A stretch of DNA of 64,000 bases from Dipteris shenzhenensis (GCA_047967505.1 CM106539.1); one strand, 5' to 3'. Shown: positions 22,780 through 34,513, numbered from the stretch's first letter. Notes: a model not told the origin generated them from the letters alone. Translations and numbers: made by a program.

Positions 22780-24960
22780 AAGCATTCCTTTCTTTAGATT
22801 ATTTGGAATAGGATGCCAGTCATGCCAAGTGTCTCTTCTCTTTCAGAAAACTTGTTATGAACATGCTACTTGGATTCTTCATTCATTAGCTCAACAAGTT
22901 GTTGCAATTAGTCTTAATTGCCTTGTGTTGTCCAAGTTGATGCTCAACTGCTACTTAGAGCTCGAGACTAGGAATTCCCAAGGGACAATCTTGAATGCCA
23001 CCTTGAACGCCAAAGTGCTAGTGCTGGTGGTAGTGCCTACCATCTTGGTGAAGGTGGGCTTAAGCACTTTGTTGGTTGACTTAGCTTGGCCATTACATTG
23101 AGGATAATATATGTAGTTTCCATTTGATGTATAACCATGAACTTGGTTGTTAAAGAAGCATACACTTCATTCATAAAATGTGTGCCTTGGTTATAGACAA
23201 ACTCAATTGGACAACCATACCTAGCTGCAAATGATGAATTCATAGATGAACTTGGTAGTATTACATGTCAAGTGTCTTGTAGGGCATTGGATTTTGCCCA
23301 GTTGCTATAGATTAATGTACTTATTTTTTCCAAATTGAGGTACACCCTTGAATGCACCAATATAATCCAAGCCCCATCTCTAGAATGCTTTCCATGGATC
23401 ACTTGGTTGAAGTGGCAAATGATGGTGTGGTAGCAAACGAATTGACCTCTAGTAAAAACATTTAATGCACCGAGCATGTGCATTATAGGATAGAGTACTC
23501 CACCACAAGCTTGCTTGTAAACTTTCTAAGCTATGAGATTGGCAATGAAGTGTCCTCCAAGAAGCTCAATATGTGCCTCATTTAGCATTGTTGCTCATTC
23601 ATGAGGTAATACCCATCATTGCAAGACCCGTTCACTCCTTGCTGATACAACTTTTGTCTAATCAAGCTATATTTCCAAGCCTTTAAGGCAAACTGCGTGT
23701 GCTTGTCCAGTTTTGATCCAAGGTAGGTAGCTATGAAAGATAGTTTGAACCTACGTGATACTTCTTGAGTCTATGAATGATGTTGAAATTGAATCCTTGT
23801 AGCAATAGCATCCACCTTACTAGTCAGCCTTGAATGACTATTTTGTTGATTAGTTGCATTACTAAGAAAATAGTGTCTAAATTTTTGGGCACTATAAACC
23901 ATATCAAGAGCTTCACACTAAATAGTAATGTAGTTGCACTCAAGTGGTTTCATAAGCATATGTCATAAGCCTACTAGCATAACAGACCAAGTCAACTAGT
24001 CTTCAATCTAGATGTGATGGAATTATACCAATGACATACCCTAATTGCATCAAAGTGGACATGAAATCCACATCCCACCTTGGTTGTCTTAATATTGGTG
24101 TCTGGGTTACTCATTCCTTGAGATCATGAAATGCCATAGACAACTCCTCAGTCCACTAGAACTTGCTATCCCTCTTGGTCACCTCCTATAGAAGATGATG
24201 AACTTGACAAATGATTTGAGCTGTGGTATATTATTGGGCTCTATCATTTGTTCAATCCACATTTGGATATTTCTTGTCTCAATATGAATACCTTCCTTGG
24301 AAATCACATGAATAAGAAGCACACCAATCTTCATGTAAAATACACACTCGGCTTGATTCAAGGAGATCCTTGCCTGTCTGCACTTGGAAAAACTTTTTCA
24401 AACTAGGGAAGATCCATGGAGATGGTTGATTACGCATAGAAATCATTCAAGTAAATAGCAATGAATTTGGTTAAGTAATCCTAGAAAGCTTCAACCATAA
24501 ACATTTGAAATGTTGATGGTGCATGATATAGACCAAAAGGCACAACTTTGTAGGCATATACACCCTAACTCTATGATAAATGCAGCCTTTTATTGATTGG
24601 GTGTCATTGATATGTGATTGTATCCATCGTACCCATCCATAAATGAGTACATATTATGTCCCACAACTTGGTCAAGTATACCATTAATAAAGGGGTTGCG
24701 AATGAATTTGCCACTATCTAAGAATTAAGCTTCTTATAATCCACACATACTCAAAGCTTTCCATTCTTCTTAGGCACAACCATGACTGGGAATATCCAAT
24801 TGCTTCACAAATGAAGTCTTCCCATATCAACTGGTCGACATTTTGGCTTTGGGCTTCTTTGGGATGAATGCACAATTAGGTGTAGCCAATTGTTGATCTA
24901 TTTTAGGAGCAATTTTGGAGCCACAATGCGATGTGCTGATGGGTGATATTTTGAATTTCA
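22780..24960 (-). mobile_element. Decayed Ty3/gypsy pol, RT to integrase, minus strand
   Basis: Reading down in coordinates. The RT entry (about 24800-24750) reads SPVMVVPKKNGKL followed by VCVDYKKLNS. A YSFMDGYDGYNHIS word lies near 24650-24610. The RT end (24361-24179) reads ECVFYMKIGVLLIHVISKEG with a closing FYRR. An RNase H region is presumed at 24100-23700. Integrase lies at 23480-22990, with DGAWIILVHSR, then CPIEFVYNQGTHFMNEV and LTTKFMVIHQ in 23243-23100, and a conserved STNKVLKP stretch near 23070. Frame changes and stops are frequent. It is probably unrelated to the plus-strand gypsy remnant, as orientation and preserved parts differ. No LTRs were found. Confidence 0.85.
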
Positions 24961-25165
24961 GGAGGACTCTCACTCTCATTAGAAACTTTCCCAATGTAAT
25001 TATTTCCTTACTGGTATAATAATAAGACACAATCTATATATATATATATATATTTGTACACTGCAAAGCTCTCAACACATGTCATTATGAGAAATTCTAT
25101 CCTCCTTGTAGTCTCTACATTGCATCATTGTGCATTAGACTATCCACACTCTTGATAAAAGTGGG

Positions 25166-25192
25166 GAGTGTGTGTGGTGTGTGTGTGTGTAT

Positions 25193-25255
<63 letters not shown>

Positions 25256-25292
25256 AGGGAGGGAGGGAGGCAGGGGGAGGGGGAGGGGGAGG

Positions 25293-25369
<77 letters not shown>
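25166..25369. repeat. Compound microsatellite (GT)n(GA)n(GGGA)n(GA)n, copy 1
   Basis: Order: GT tract, GA tract, GGGA units grading into GGGGGA units at about 25250-25298, then a long GA tract ending at 25369. Confidence 0.95.
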
Positions 25370-25370
<1 letters not shown>

Positions 25371-26235
25371 ATTTGCTTGGGTGTAGCCAATCACAAAACT
25401 ATTTCCAGGGCCTGCAATGCGATGCACTTTTGGGTGAATATTTGAATTTTGCCCAGACCTGCGCTCTTGTCGAAAATTTTCCCGACATCATGAAGGTGCA
25501 CTGGCGTAATAATGAGATGCAATCTATTTATTTTGAACACCACATAGCTTGACACACGGCATCTCTGTACGGCTTCACACAACACAATCTCTGGCCTAAG
25601 CTGCATGACCACTTATCAGTGCGCTGTCTTTTGTAGCAGGTTTGCCACCTGTCACTTGGCGCTGCACCCATGCAGATTATTAAAATTGAAGGTTGGCTTG
25701 GAGAGACCACCGTGCTGGTTCTTGGCATAATAATGAGACACAATCTATCATTATGAACACCACCACAGCGCAGTCTCTAGCATGACCATGTTTAGCCTTT
25801 TGTCACATCTTGGCCCATGCAAATCATAGGTTGGCTTGGAGAGACCATCGCGCTGATGCACTCTATCATTCTGAGCATTGCCTCAGTGCAACAGTATTTG
25901 GCCTGATGACCTATCATCACCAAGAATTCAAGGTTGTCTTAGACACAGACCACTGCGCTGCGTCTTGGAGTTATAGCTCCGTTACCTATTTTTACATATT
26001 ATAGGAGGAGGTCTATGACGACCAGTGCACTGGTAAATAGAAGGAGATCTATGACATCCACCATGCTGGTTTGTAATTATTTCCTTACTGGTATAATAAT
26101 AAGACACAATCTATATATATATATATGTATTTAACACTGCAAAGCTCTCGACACATGTCATTATGAGCAATTCTATCCTCCTTGTAGTCTCTACATTGCA
26201 TCTTTGTGCATTAGACTATCCACACTCTTGATAAA

Positions 26236-26274
26236 AGTGGGGAGTGTGTGTGGTGTGTGTGTGTGAGAGAGAGG

Positions 26275-26319
<45 letters not shown>

Positions 26320-26360
26320 AGGGAGGGAGGGAGGGGGAGGGGGAGGGGGAGGGGGAGGGG

Positions 26361-26433
<73 letters not shown>
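26236..26433. repeat. Compound microsatellite (GT)n(GA)n(GGGA)n(GA)n, copy 2
   Basis: Same order as copy 1 but with a different number of units in each tract, as expected for independent slippage after the duplication. Confidence 0.95.
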
Positions 26434-26434
<1 letters not shown>

Positions 26435-27140
26435 ATTTGCTTGGGTGTAGCCAATCACAAAACTATTTCCAAGGCCTGCGATGCGATGCGCTTTTGGGTG
26501 AATATTTGAATTTTGCCTAGACCTGCGCTCTTGTCGAAAATTTTCCTGACATCATGAAGGTGCATTGGCATAATAATGAGATGCAATCTATTTATTTTGA
26601 ACACCACATAGCTCGACACACGGCATCTCTGTACCGCTTCACACAACACAATCTCTGGCCTAAGCTGCATGACCACTTATCAGTGCGCTGTCTTTTGCCG
26701 CAGGTTTTCCACCTGTCACTTGGCACCGCACCCATGCAAATTATTAAAATTGAAGGTTGGCTTGGAGAGACCACCGTGCTAGTTCTTGGCATAATAATGA
26801 GACACAATCTATCATTATGAACACCACCACAGCGCAGTCTCTAGCATGACCATGTTCAGCCTTTTGCTGCATCTTTGCCCATGCAAATCATAGGTTGGCT
26901 TGGAGAGACCATCGCACTAATGCACTCTATCATTCTGAGCATTGCCTCAATGCAATAGTATTTGGCCTGATGACCTATCATCACCAAGAATTCAAGGTTG
27001 TGTTAGACAGACCACTGCACTGCTTCTTGGAGTTATAGCTCCGTTACCTATTTTTACATATCATAGGAAGAGGTCTATGACGACCAGCGCACTGGTAAAT
27101 AGAAGGAGATCTATGACATCCACCATGCTGGTTCTTGGAT

Positions 27141-28650
27141 TTATATATTTGTGTACCAAGGAAAATGTATTTTGTTGTGCAACCAAGCAAAATGCAATTG
27201 ACGATATGGCCCTTGAGGGGCAAGGGCAATATCAACATGCCATTTCTATCCTGTGGCATCCTGGAAATTGTATAATGCATGTCAAAACGGCCCTTGCCCC
27301 TAGAGGGGACCCTTAAGGGGGACCATATCATCAATTGCATTTTCTCAAAGTTTAATTGTATTTTTCTAGATGTATCTCCATGCAACCACAACAATGGGTT
27401 GTTGGAGTTATTTTAGCACTATTTTGGTCATAAACCAAGGAACTTGTAGTCCTTCTTTACTAGTATTTTAGTCCTTCTTGCAATAAATATAAATGAGGAA
27501 AAAAGTACAATTTATCGAGTGAAAATTGAGCAAAAGAGATTACAATGTACATCTATGTCCAATAATAGGTTATATAAAGATTAATAACTTATACCGAGCA
27601 AAAATTGAACAGAGCGTCTTACATTTATAAAAACTCGGCAATTGTTGAGAGCCTTAAAGGCCAAAAGATTACAGCTAGTGCCCATAACCATTCAAATATA
27701 AAAGTTAACAATAGTACATACTGAGAGCCTCAAATTGAACAAAAATAGATTACATAAATGTAATAAAAACTTAGCAATTGTTGAGAGCCTTAGAGACCGA
27801 AACATTACATCCGTTGAGCCAAAAGATCATTGAGAGCCTTAGAGGCCAAAAGATTACATCCAGCCATTGCTGAGAGCCTCGTCTGAGCAAGAGGGAATTT
27901 GTGCAACTCAGTTTTTTGCCAATCTAGCTTGTTGTGCAAGAGAAAATTTTAGGGAGCCAAAGGAGGATATGATGGAGAGGCTGAAGACCATGCACATTGC
28001 CACGACTCAGACTATGGCCCCCCCAAGAGGTCGAGAGTACTTTGCTTTGAAAATACTAAGGCCTTCCTCGACATCTAAGGGGAACCCAAAAAGCACAGCC
28101 ATAAAGAGGCCCTATGTGAACATGCCATCTAAGGTGGTGACATGCAGATGTGGGGGGAATCGATTGTGGGAATGAAGGGTTTCCACTAGTGCCAAAATTT
28201 CTACTCCAGGTGAGTGCAACGCAATCACCTTATATGAGAAGGCAGATAACATTGGGATCACAGAGCATCGAGGGGGGGTGGTAGTACACATGGTGAAGAT
28301 GAGTGGGTGAGTAGCAGATGAGCAGGGGAGGAGATGAGTGACAAGAGTTGGAGGAGGGAGTGTGGAGAAAGGTAGAGCAGGGGCAGAAAAGGGCTGGAGG
28401 AGGGGTGTGGAGAAAAGTAGTAGAGCCTGTGGAGCAAAGCAATAGAGAAGGGCTAGATGAGAGCAACGTCGTAAAATGCCAAATGCCACTGATCTTATAT
28501 ATTATAAAGTTTGAGCCACTGTGGTGGCTTGAGCCTAGGGTTCCATCCATATTAATTGTAGGCCACCACACTGGAATCTTAGGTACCACCTCAAACAGGT
28601 TGGTAATCATGAAACAGACACCATGTGGTGGGTGAGCAGGCCACTCTGAT
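27141..28650. other. Unassigned DNA with weak tandem repeats
   Basis: At about 27590-27890 the word GAGAGCCTTAGAGGCCAAAAG and close variants recur four to five times at irregular spacing together with ATTACAT. A 102-codon plus frame (27867-28175) begins inside this repeat and is not recognised. 28260-28460 is purine-rich with GGAGGAG words that give Pro/Ser-rich frames on the minus strand; these are not called. Confidence 0.5.
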
Positions 28651-28654
28651 GACT

Positions 28655-29400
28655 AGTAATTAGCTGCTGCCAGCTCGGTGGAATCTTAGCCACAACAGAC
28701 GTGGCTGATGAGAGCCACCACCACCGGGCAGTAATTCCCACAAAGGCAAATCATGAAGCTCTAATCATTCATTACCATGCACTTTAGTTCTCTATTGAGC
28801 ATGTGATCCTAGTGACTGATAATTTTTACTGCACTCATAGTGATCATGCATGCTTAAGACTGGTGGTGGGTGAGCGATGGCTAGTAATTTTAACTGTTAG
28901 CCTGGTGGAATCGTAACCACAATAGACGTGGGTGTAATCACTCATTACATGCGCACCCAGTGACTAGTAATTTTACTACACTCGTAGTGATCATGCATGC
29001 TTAATCCCCGTGGTGGGTGAGCGATGGCTGGTAATTTTAACTGCTAGCCTGGTGGAATTGTAGCCATGATAAACATGGCTGATGAGAGCCACCACCACTA
29101 GGCAGTAATTCCCACAAAAGTAAATCATGAAGCCTAATCACCTCTAATCCCTCATTATAATGCACTCTAGTACTCTCTTGATCATGCAAGCCCAGTGATT
29201 GGTAATTTACTACACTCATAGTAATCATGCATGCAAACCTGGTGGTGGTAACTAGAAGGTGAGTAATTGCGGGCCACTATGGTGGCTGGTAATTAACTGC
29301 CAGCTCGGTGGGTCCTAGCTGCCACCACCATAGACGTGGCTGAGAATCTTAGATGCCACCGCCTCTAATCACTCATTACCATGCAAGTTAGGACTGTTGC
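28655..29400. repeat. Tandem repeat field with a unit of about 200 bases
   Basis: Blocks headed by variants of GGTAATTTTAACTGCTAGCC and GGTGGAATC, then a GACGTGGCTGATGAGAGCC part and a CACTCATAGTGATCATGCA part, recur near 28660, 28890, 29030 and 29280. Some copies are shortened. The repeated word ATCATGCATGC gives local palindromes. No coding signal. Confidence 0.8.
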
Positions 29401-29568
29401 CTTGAATTAATCAAAATTTGGGCCAACCAATGATTGTGTCTCTCACCTTGTAGTTGGACTACAACCACTACGGTGCCTCTCACCTTAATAGTGTAGTCTA
29501 GCTACAAATCGTTATTCCATTCCCTTAATTGTTTTGTCTTCTATCCCTCTCTACCATTTTGTTCTCCC

Positions 29569-29765
29569 TTGCAATCGGACTGCAAACTCAAGCCTCCACC
29601 ATTCCATTTCCTTCACTGCTTCATCTTCTTTCCCTCTCGACCATTTCTTTCTCCCTTGCAATTGGATTGCAAACTCAAGCCTCCTCTATTCCATTTCCTT
29701 CACTGTTTCATCTTCTATCTCTCTCGGCCATTTCTATCTCCCTTGCAATCTTCCTGCAACTTCTA
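29569..29765 (+). repeat. 87-base tandem repeat just upstream of the coiled-coil relic
   Basis: Units start with TTGCAATCGGACTGCAAACT or variants at 29569, 29656 and 29743 (exact 87-base spacing; the third is partial). Because 87 is a multiple of three, an open frame runs through and shows a repeated SLSTISFSLAIGLQTQAS-type sequence. I treat that frame as repeat-derived rather than as a true signal peptide. Confidence 0.9.
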
Positions 29766-29777
29766 TCCCCTCTTGTA

Positions 29778-31270
29778 ATGGACCCTATACAGCTAGGGAG
29801 CTCATCACACAATCTTTCCTCACCCTCTACAGCACAATGCGAGAGCCTCTTCTCGCCTGATCTTGAAATTGTGACATATGGGAGCTCCTCTCTTGCTCTT
29901 CAAAAGCCCAAGTTGGATGCTCTCCAAAGCTTCACCAGGTTGGTACAGGAGGTGAATGTGAAGGAGGGGCAAGTAGTTTGTCAAGGTCAAAAGATTATGA
30001 TCAATGAAAGCATGATTGAAAATGCTCTAGGAATTTGTGGAGGTAGTTTGCAAGCACACTTTTTTGAGAAGTAGTGGAAGAGATAGGATATTCTAGATGT
30101 ATACTCCAATGCTAAAATTAGTAAAGATGGTGGAGTCAAGATTTCTAGCTTACCAACATACCTCCAAGATGTGCTAAAGAAGACCATTCACTTTTTTCTT
30201 GATACGAGAGGAACCATGAAGTTCTAGTAGGTTCAAGCAGTAGTAGAGGAACTTAAAGGACATCATGTATCTCTCTCAAGGGCGATCTCCAAGAGCATGT
30301 TAACCAACCTGAATAATTGTGTGGATGGAAAATCCCAATTGTCATATCAATCCACTGGAGTTGCAATGCACCTAATGGCATCTACCCTCAAAGGGATTTT
30401 TGAGCAATACGAAAAGCAGATGCCTCAGAAGGTGACTTTTCTACAAGAGAAAGCCACCGATGCAGCAAAGGAAGTGCAACTTGAGAAAATTCTTAGAGAA
30501 GGTGTAGAAGCCAAGGTAGAGGAGGCACAAGAGCAAGCTGAGGCCACTACAAAAATGGTCGACATGGAAAGGCATAGAAGAGAAGCAACTGAGAAGCGCA
30601 TGAACGAGCTCCGAGATAGGCTCGCAGAAGTGAGAAGTGACAGGGACATCATTCACGGACAAGGAGCTAGCATTGATGCAAAAGGAGCTTAAATATCACA
30701 AAGAGCCGAAAAGGAGGGTCTTTACAAACAGATATGCAACATGCAGAACGCATTGAACATTGAAAAAGACAAGATGATGGAGGAGCTGAAAAGGAAGAAT
30801 GCAAAAACTAGAAAGGTGATGCAAGAACTACGAGAGATCTTCAAGGCCAAGAAGGATAAGGTAGAGAGTAGTCGGGGTGGAGAAGAAAATGAGGTGACTC
30901 TCCAAGCCAGGAAGGATGCAAAGAGAAGCCACGGTGGAGCAAGTTGCAATAGCCACAGTGGAGCAATTTGCAGCAGCCACGGTGAGGGTTGTTTTTTTGA
31001 AACACTATTGGAGGTCCATAGAGTAAGCTACAAGACCCTGCAACATAATTACGATAGGACTGTGCACAAGATTTCCGTGGCTTTTAACAATTATGAAAAA
31101 TAGTCCGTCATAATGAGAGATTTCCAAACTAGAGTGGAAGTCTTGGAAATGGCCCATGTTGTTGTTTTTGAGCAATTTAAGCAACTTCAATAGATGCTGA
31201 GGGATTTAGATGAAGCTATTGCATAGAGTAAGCAAAGAGTGGAGGAGATGAAGGAGAGCATTCGCAGCCT
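29778..31270 (+). pseudogene. Decayed gene for a long coiled-coil protein of unknown family
   Basis: One reading direction keeps protein-like sequence for about 500 codons despite stops and shifts. It starts MDPIQLGSSSHN at 29778. A globular-looking part follows (LDALQSFTRLVQEV at about 29910-29950, then MINESMIENALGICGG), and ISSLPTYLQDVLKKT lies near 30150. A long heptad-like coiled coil (30380-30690 and 30740-30900) is rich in Glu, Lys, Ala and Arg, e.g. EKILREGVEAKVEEAQEQAE. A His/Ser/Gly repeat follows (30925-30985, a 24-base tandem repeat), and then more coiled coil (31100-31270). In-frame TAG/TAA codons occur at about 30072, 30084, 30226 and 30690. It could be a transposon-carried gag-like or plant-transposon protein. 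I do not recognise the family. Confidence 0.5.
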
Positions 31271-31919
31271 TAGGAACCTATCTTGCTATGCAGCAAGGTT
31301 CGAAATGCATGGTATGCCTTACCCCCATCATAGTGACTGCATGATCCAATGGCCTGTGTGCTACCACCTTGTGCACGTTTTTTCCTTTGGGGTGTTTGTG
31401 CATACAAAATGGTTGTGTAGAGAATGCCATTTGCCATTGCCAAGGTCATGGATAGATCAAATGTGCCTGCCTGCTATAGCTTATCTACGATGAGAAAGTA
31501 GATGCTGCAACTCAATTTGCCATTTGGGCAAAAGATGCAAAAGACAAGGAGCTCAAATTGAAGAAGGCCCTGACTATGAGGAAAAGGAGCCTGAAGGGAG
31601 GAACCAGCCCCCTTTAGGAAAGGAGCAAGAAGGGTTGAGCCTACAACCAAGATGCTCAAATTAAGGAAAGAGGAAGCGGCATGAAGGGAGGGACCAGGAC
31701 CCTGAAGGAAGGAACCAACCCCATTCTGGAAAAGAGCAAGGAAAGGAGCAACCAGGGAGCTCAACAAGGAGTCCTTGAGATGTAATCTGAAGGAAAAGAG
31801 TCTTTGAGATGTAATCTATGTAATCTGTGTGTAATCTATTGAATTGTTAATCTTCTCCAGAGTTTAATTGGGCAATGTTTTCTTAGTTATGTGACTAGAT
31901 AGTGTCCTTTGTAAGGACC
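31271..31919. other. Unassigned DNA with short purine-rich repeats
   Basis: At about 31570-31790 GGAAAGGAGC and GAAGGGAGG words recur at irregular spacing (GGAACCAGCCCC, GGACCAGGACCC, GGAACCAACCCC). No gene recognised. Confidence 0.5.
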
Positions 31920-32216
31920 ATAATGTGAGACAAAAGATTTCAATTTGACAACTAATGTGAGACGAAAGATTTGGATTACATCACTAATGTGAGACTAAAA
32001 GACTTTGATTAGTCAACTTATGTGAGATGAAAGATTTCGATTAGTCAACTAATGTGAGATGAAAGATTTTGATTAGACAAATAATGTGAGATGAAAGACT
32101 TCGATTAGAAAACTAACATGAGACTGAAGAATGAGAAGGTTGGGCTCAATGAACTCAAAGATTGAGATTAGACAACTAACACGAGACTGAAGAATGAGAA
32201 GGTTGGGCTCAATGAA
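31920..32216. repeat. Minisatellite with a unit of about 35 bases
   Basis: About eight degenerate units of the type AATGTGAGATGAAAGATTTC followed by GATTAGACAACT run from 31920. The last two are extended by a shared 40-base segment containing GAATGAGAAGGTTGGGCTCA, giving a higher-order pair at about 32115-32216. Confidence 0.9.
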
Positions 32217-32924
32217 CTCTCTCCCTATTTAAGTGCGGTGCAGACACAACTAAGAGCCCATTATGAAATCTAGCCCCAAAACTCTATACACCGACCCAAA
32301 TTGTGTACACTGATCCACCTACTATGAATCTATGGGAATTCTTTGTTCTATCTGGAAATGATGTTGGATGACCTCCTCAAAAAAATAGACTCGGAGAAGG
32401 AGGAAAATAACTACAAGGAGGACATGCATTGGTGGTGGGTTGGCACAGACGGTGAATATTAATTTTCCTAGCTATTGTTTTTCCTACTCCTTTAAGGTAC
32501 TTGTCAAGCTCATGATGCAGGTTTCTTTTGGCAGGACATGATAGAGGCACGAAGATATATAGAGCATAAAGACTAGGATGAAGGGGACCCCCAGCAAAAG
32601 GAGGAGTTACTATGGGCCTACAAGTCGGTAGAGTCAAGAAAGTAGTGTGTAATTCAAGTGTGTGAAGAGGTCTACCATTGTGCATCAAACTGGCCTAAAG
32701 AGCTCGGAGATGCTTGCTATAGAGAGGTTGATAAGATAGTTGGGACTCTGAAATTTCCTTGAACCGTAAAATGACATTGTATTTTGAAAAAGTAAAAATT
32801 TTGCAGACATTTCTTGGACTTGTGGACTTTCTCATGATGCTCTCAATACTTGATTTTGTGTCGACTTGCTTCCATGTTAGTACTTAAATGTTTTAAGTAG
32901 CCTAGTGGTTGAAATTTGATGGTT
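32217..32924. other. Unassigned DNA
   Basis: Follows the minisatellite. A 103-codon minus frame (32377-32688) is not recognised and is not called. Nothing else was seen. Confidence 0.5.
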
Positions 32925-33500
32925 AACGATAACCAATCTAAACGGGACTGTTTTAGTATAGCAATGTGCAACAAATTTTAGGATAGCACAGTAGTAGTGT
33001 AGGGATAGCATGGTAGTAGTGCAAGATAAGTTATCGCCAGTGTAGTAGTTGGTTGCACTAGGATATTAACAGCCACCAGCACGGTGTTTTGCTTCTATTA
33101 TTACAAGATGAATGGATTTATGGATGTGTGGATTGGTTATGGAAAACTAGCATGGTGGTTGTTGGGATATACTAAAAACAAGCATGGGATGAAAGCTGAC
33201 AGTTAACGAAACGATAAACACTTTAAAGGGGGATGTTTTAGTATAGGACTATGTAACAAATTTCATGATAGCATGGCAATAGTGTAGGGATAGCATGGTA
33301 GCAATGCAGGATAAGTCAGATCACCAGCACGGTGGTTGGTTGCACTAAGATATTAACAGCCACCAACATTGTGGTTTGCTTCTATTATTACAAGATGAAT
33401 GGATTTGTGGATGTGTGGATTTGTTATGGGAAACCAACACGGTGGTTGTTGGAATATACTAAACCGTTTGGGATTTACAACAACAATTTAATAAAACCAG
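32925..33500. repeat. Tandem pair with a unit of about 290 bases
   Basis: The segment from TGTTTTAGTATAGCAATGTG (about 32949) to about 33175 recurs from TGTTTTAGTATAGGACTATG (about 33232) to about 33465. Both copies contain TTCTATTATTACAAGATGAA and ATATACTAAA. Inside each copy a 20-base AGGGATAGCATGGTAGTAGT word is itself doubled. No coding signal. Confidence 0.85.
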
Positions 33501-33625
33501 TACGATGGTTGTTTGGGATATACTAAAAACAAACATAGTGTCAAATACAAATTCCATTTTCTTGGACAAGTGGAATATTGTTTCCTTGCAACGAGACTAC
33601 ATTTTCTTAATACTATCTCAGATGT

Positions 33626-34307
33626 CCTCGTCCACCGCTCCAAGACACCCCAAGATGTCCTCTTTCGTGTCTAAATTCAATTTGAATACACTCTTGCCCT
33701 TCTTTTGTTGTGGCACAGGTTGCATCTAAAACTTAATAACTCTTACTAGATGAGAGTACACACATGTTTGTGGACTCTTATGTAGCAGTTCATAAATGCG
33801 GCCTCTCTTGGATGATTTTTTCTACCAAAAAGCTCCGACTACTATGTCCCACTTCTCATAGGTTGTTCCCCAATTATCCTTAAATGTTTCCTCAACCTTG
33901 TGCTTAGGTTTTGTGCACTACAACAGAAAGTATGGGTCATCTTCCTCGTTCTCCCCAGATGCTGCGACAACAACTGCAAAGTTATCCCCCTCTTCCAGAT
34001 AGTTAATGAGGTCATCGAAACTCTCCCCAAATTGTGGTGAGTCATTTTTGTCTCCATTGTTTGTCACTCCATTTGAACATAGAGGGAGAACTTGAACTCG
34101 CTCCCATGTCTTCACAGTTGCAATGTTCTCACAATTGTCATGATACCCTATGATGCATGCACTACAGAAACAAGAAAGTGTTCTTGTTTTCATCAATTGG
34201 TTGTTTGAAAATCCCCATATGCTATGAAGACCATGAACTCCTTTAATTTTCTCACAATTGTGCCGGATTATCCTTTGCACTTCATACACTTTCACTTCAT
34301 GGAACAC
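33626..34307 (-). pseudogene. Decayed gene relic of unknown family with a Cys-rich motif
   Basis: A single minus-strand frame runs about 227 codons with only three stops and no shift (34307 down to about 33626). It reads protein-like throughout: NCEKIKGVHGLHSIWGFS, then a Cys cluster RTLSCFCSACIIGYHDNCEN, then VKTWERVQVLPL. An acidic middle follows, and after the first stop (33918-33920) CTKPKHKVEETFKDNWGTTY, EKWDIVV, then CVYSHLVRVIKF and KSVFKLNLDTKEDI. The spacing C-x-C-x2-C-x7-C suggests a small metal-binding fold. It ends near the putative LTR of copia A, so it may be a host gene or transposon fragment. I cannot name the family. Confidence 0.5.
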
Positions 34308-34460
34308 TATGCATACTATAGTATTCTTAAGGCTTTGTTACTGTATGTTGAATGCGCGCCTGTGCAGAGGTTGGCTATAAGCCATGTGTTGAGAGACCAT
34401 GCTCAAAATCATGTTATTACATGTGCATACCACTAACACATATAGAGTGCTATAAAGGAA

Positions 34461-34494
34461 AGGGTTAGATGCCCTAACCCTAACCCTAACCCTA
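34461..34494 (+). repeat. Telomere-like CCCTAA tract beside the copia A primer site
   Basis: Three CCCTAA units plus CCCTA (34472-34494) are preceded by AGGGTTAG (34461-34468), which pairs with CTAACCCT (34474-34481) around a 5-base loop. The hexamer CCCTAA differs from the usual plant heptamer CCCTAAA. The position, a few bases before the primer-site-like word, suggests it belongs to the LTR end. Confidence 0.85.
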
Positions 34495-34513
34495 TATGGG
34501 TTTGTATCAGAGC

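Larger units (their letters stand above)
24997..27140. repeat. Tandem duplication of a 1.07-kb segment
   Basis: The sequence starting GTAATTATTTCCTTACTGG at 24997 starts again at 26073, an offset of 1076 bases, and stays collinear to about 27135 (both copies end with CATCCACCATGCTGGTT). Each copy contains an AT microsatellite, a GT/GA/GGGA compound microsatellite and a 600-base unique part. Differences are few substitutions plus microsatellite length changes, so the event looks recent compared with the flanking elements. The long open frames here are Arg/Glu or Ser/Leu artefacts of the GA tracts. Confidence 0.95.

Noticed and set aside
25115-25552. Long open frames with Arg-Glu or Ser-Leu repeats (also at 8203-8472, 2949-3320 and 26191-26520)
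   Set aside because: They are translations of GA/CT microsatellites in all frames and both strands. There is no other coding evidence.
29529-29777. Signal-peptide-like N terminus of the 181-codon frame
   Set aside because: The hydrophobic part is created by the exact 87-base tandem repeat and repeats with it. A real signal peptide would not be present three times.
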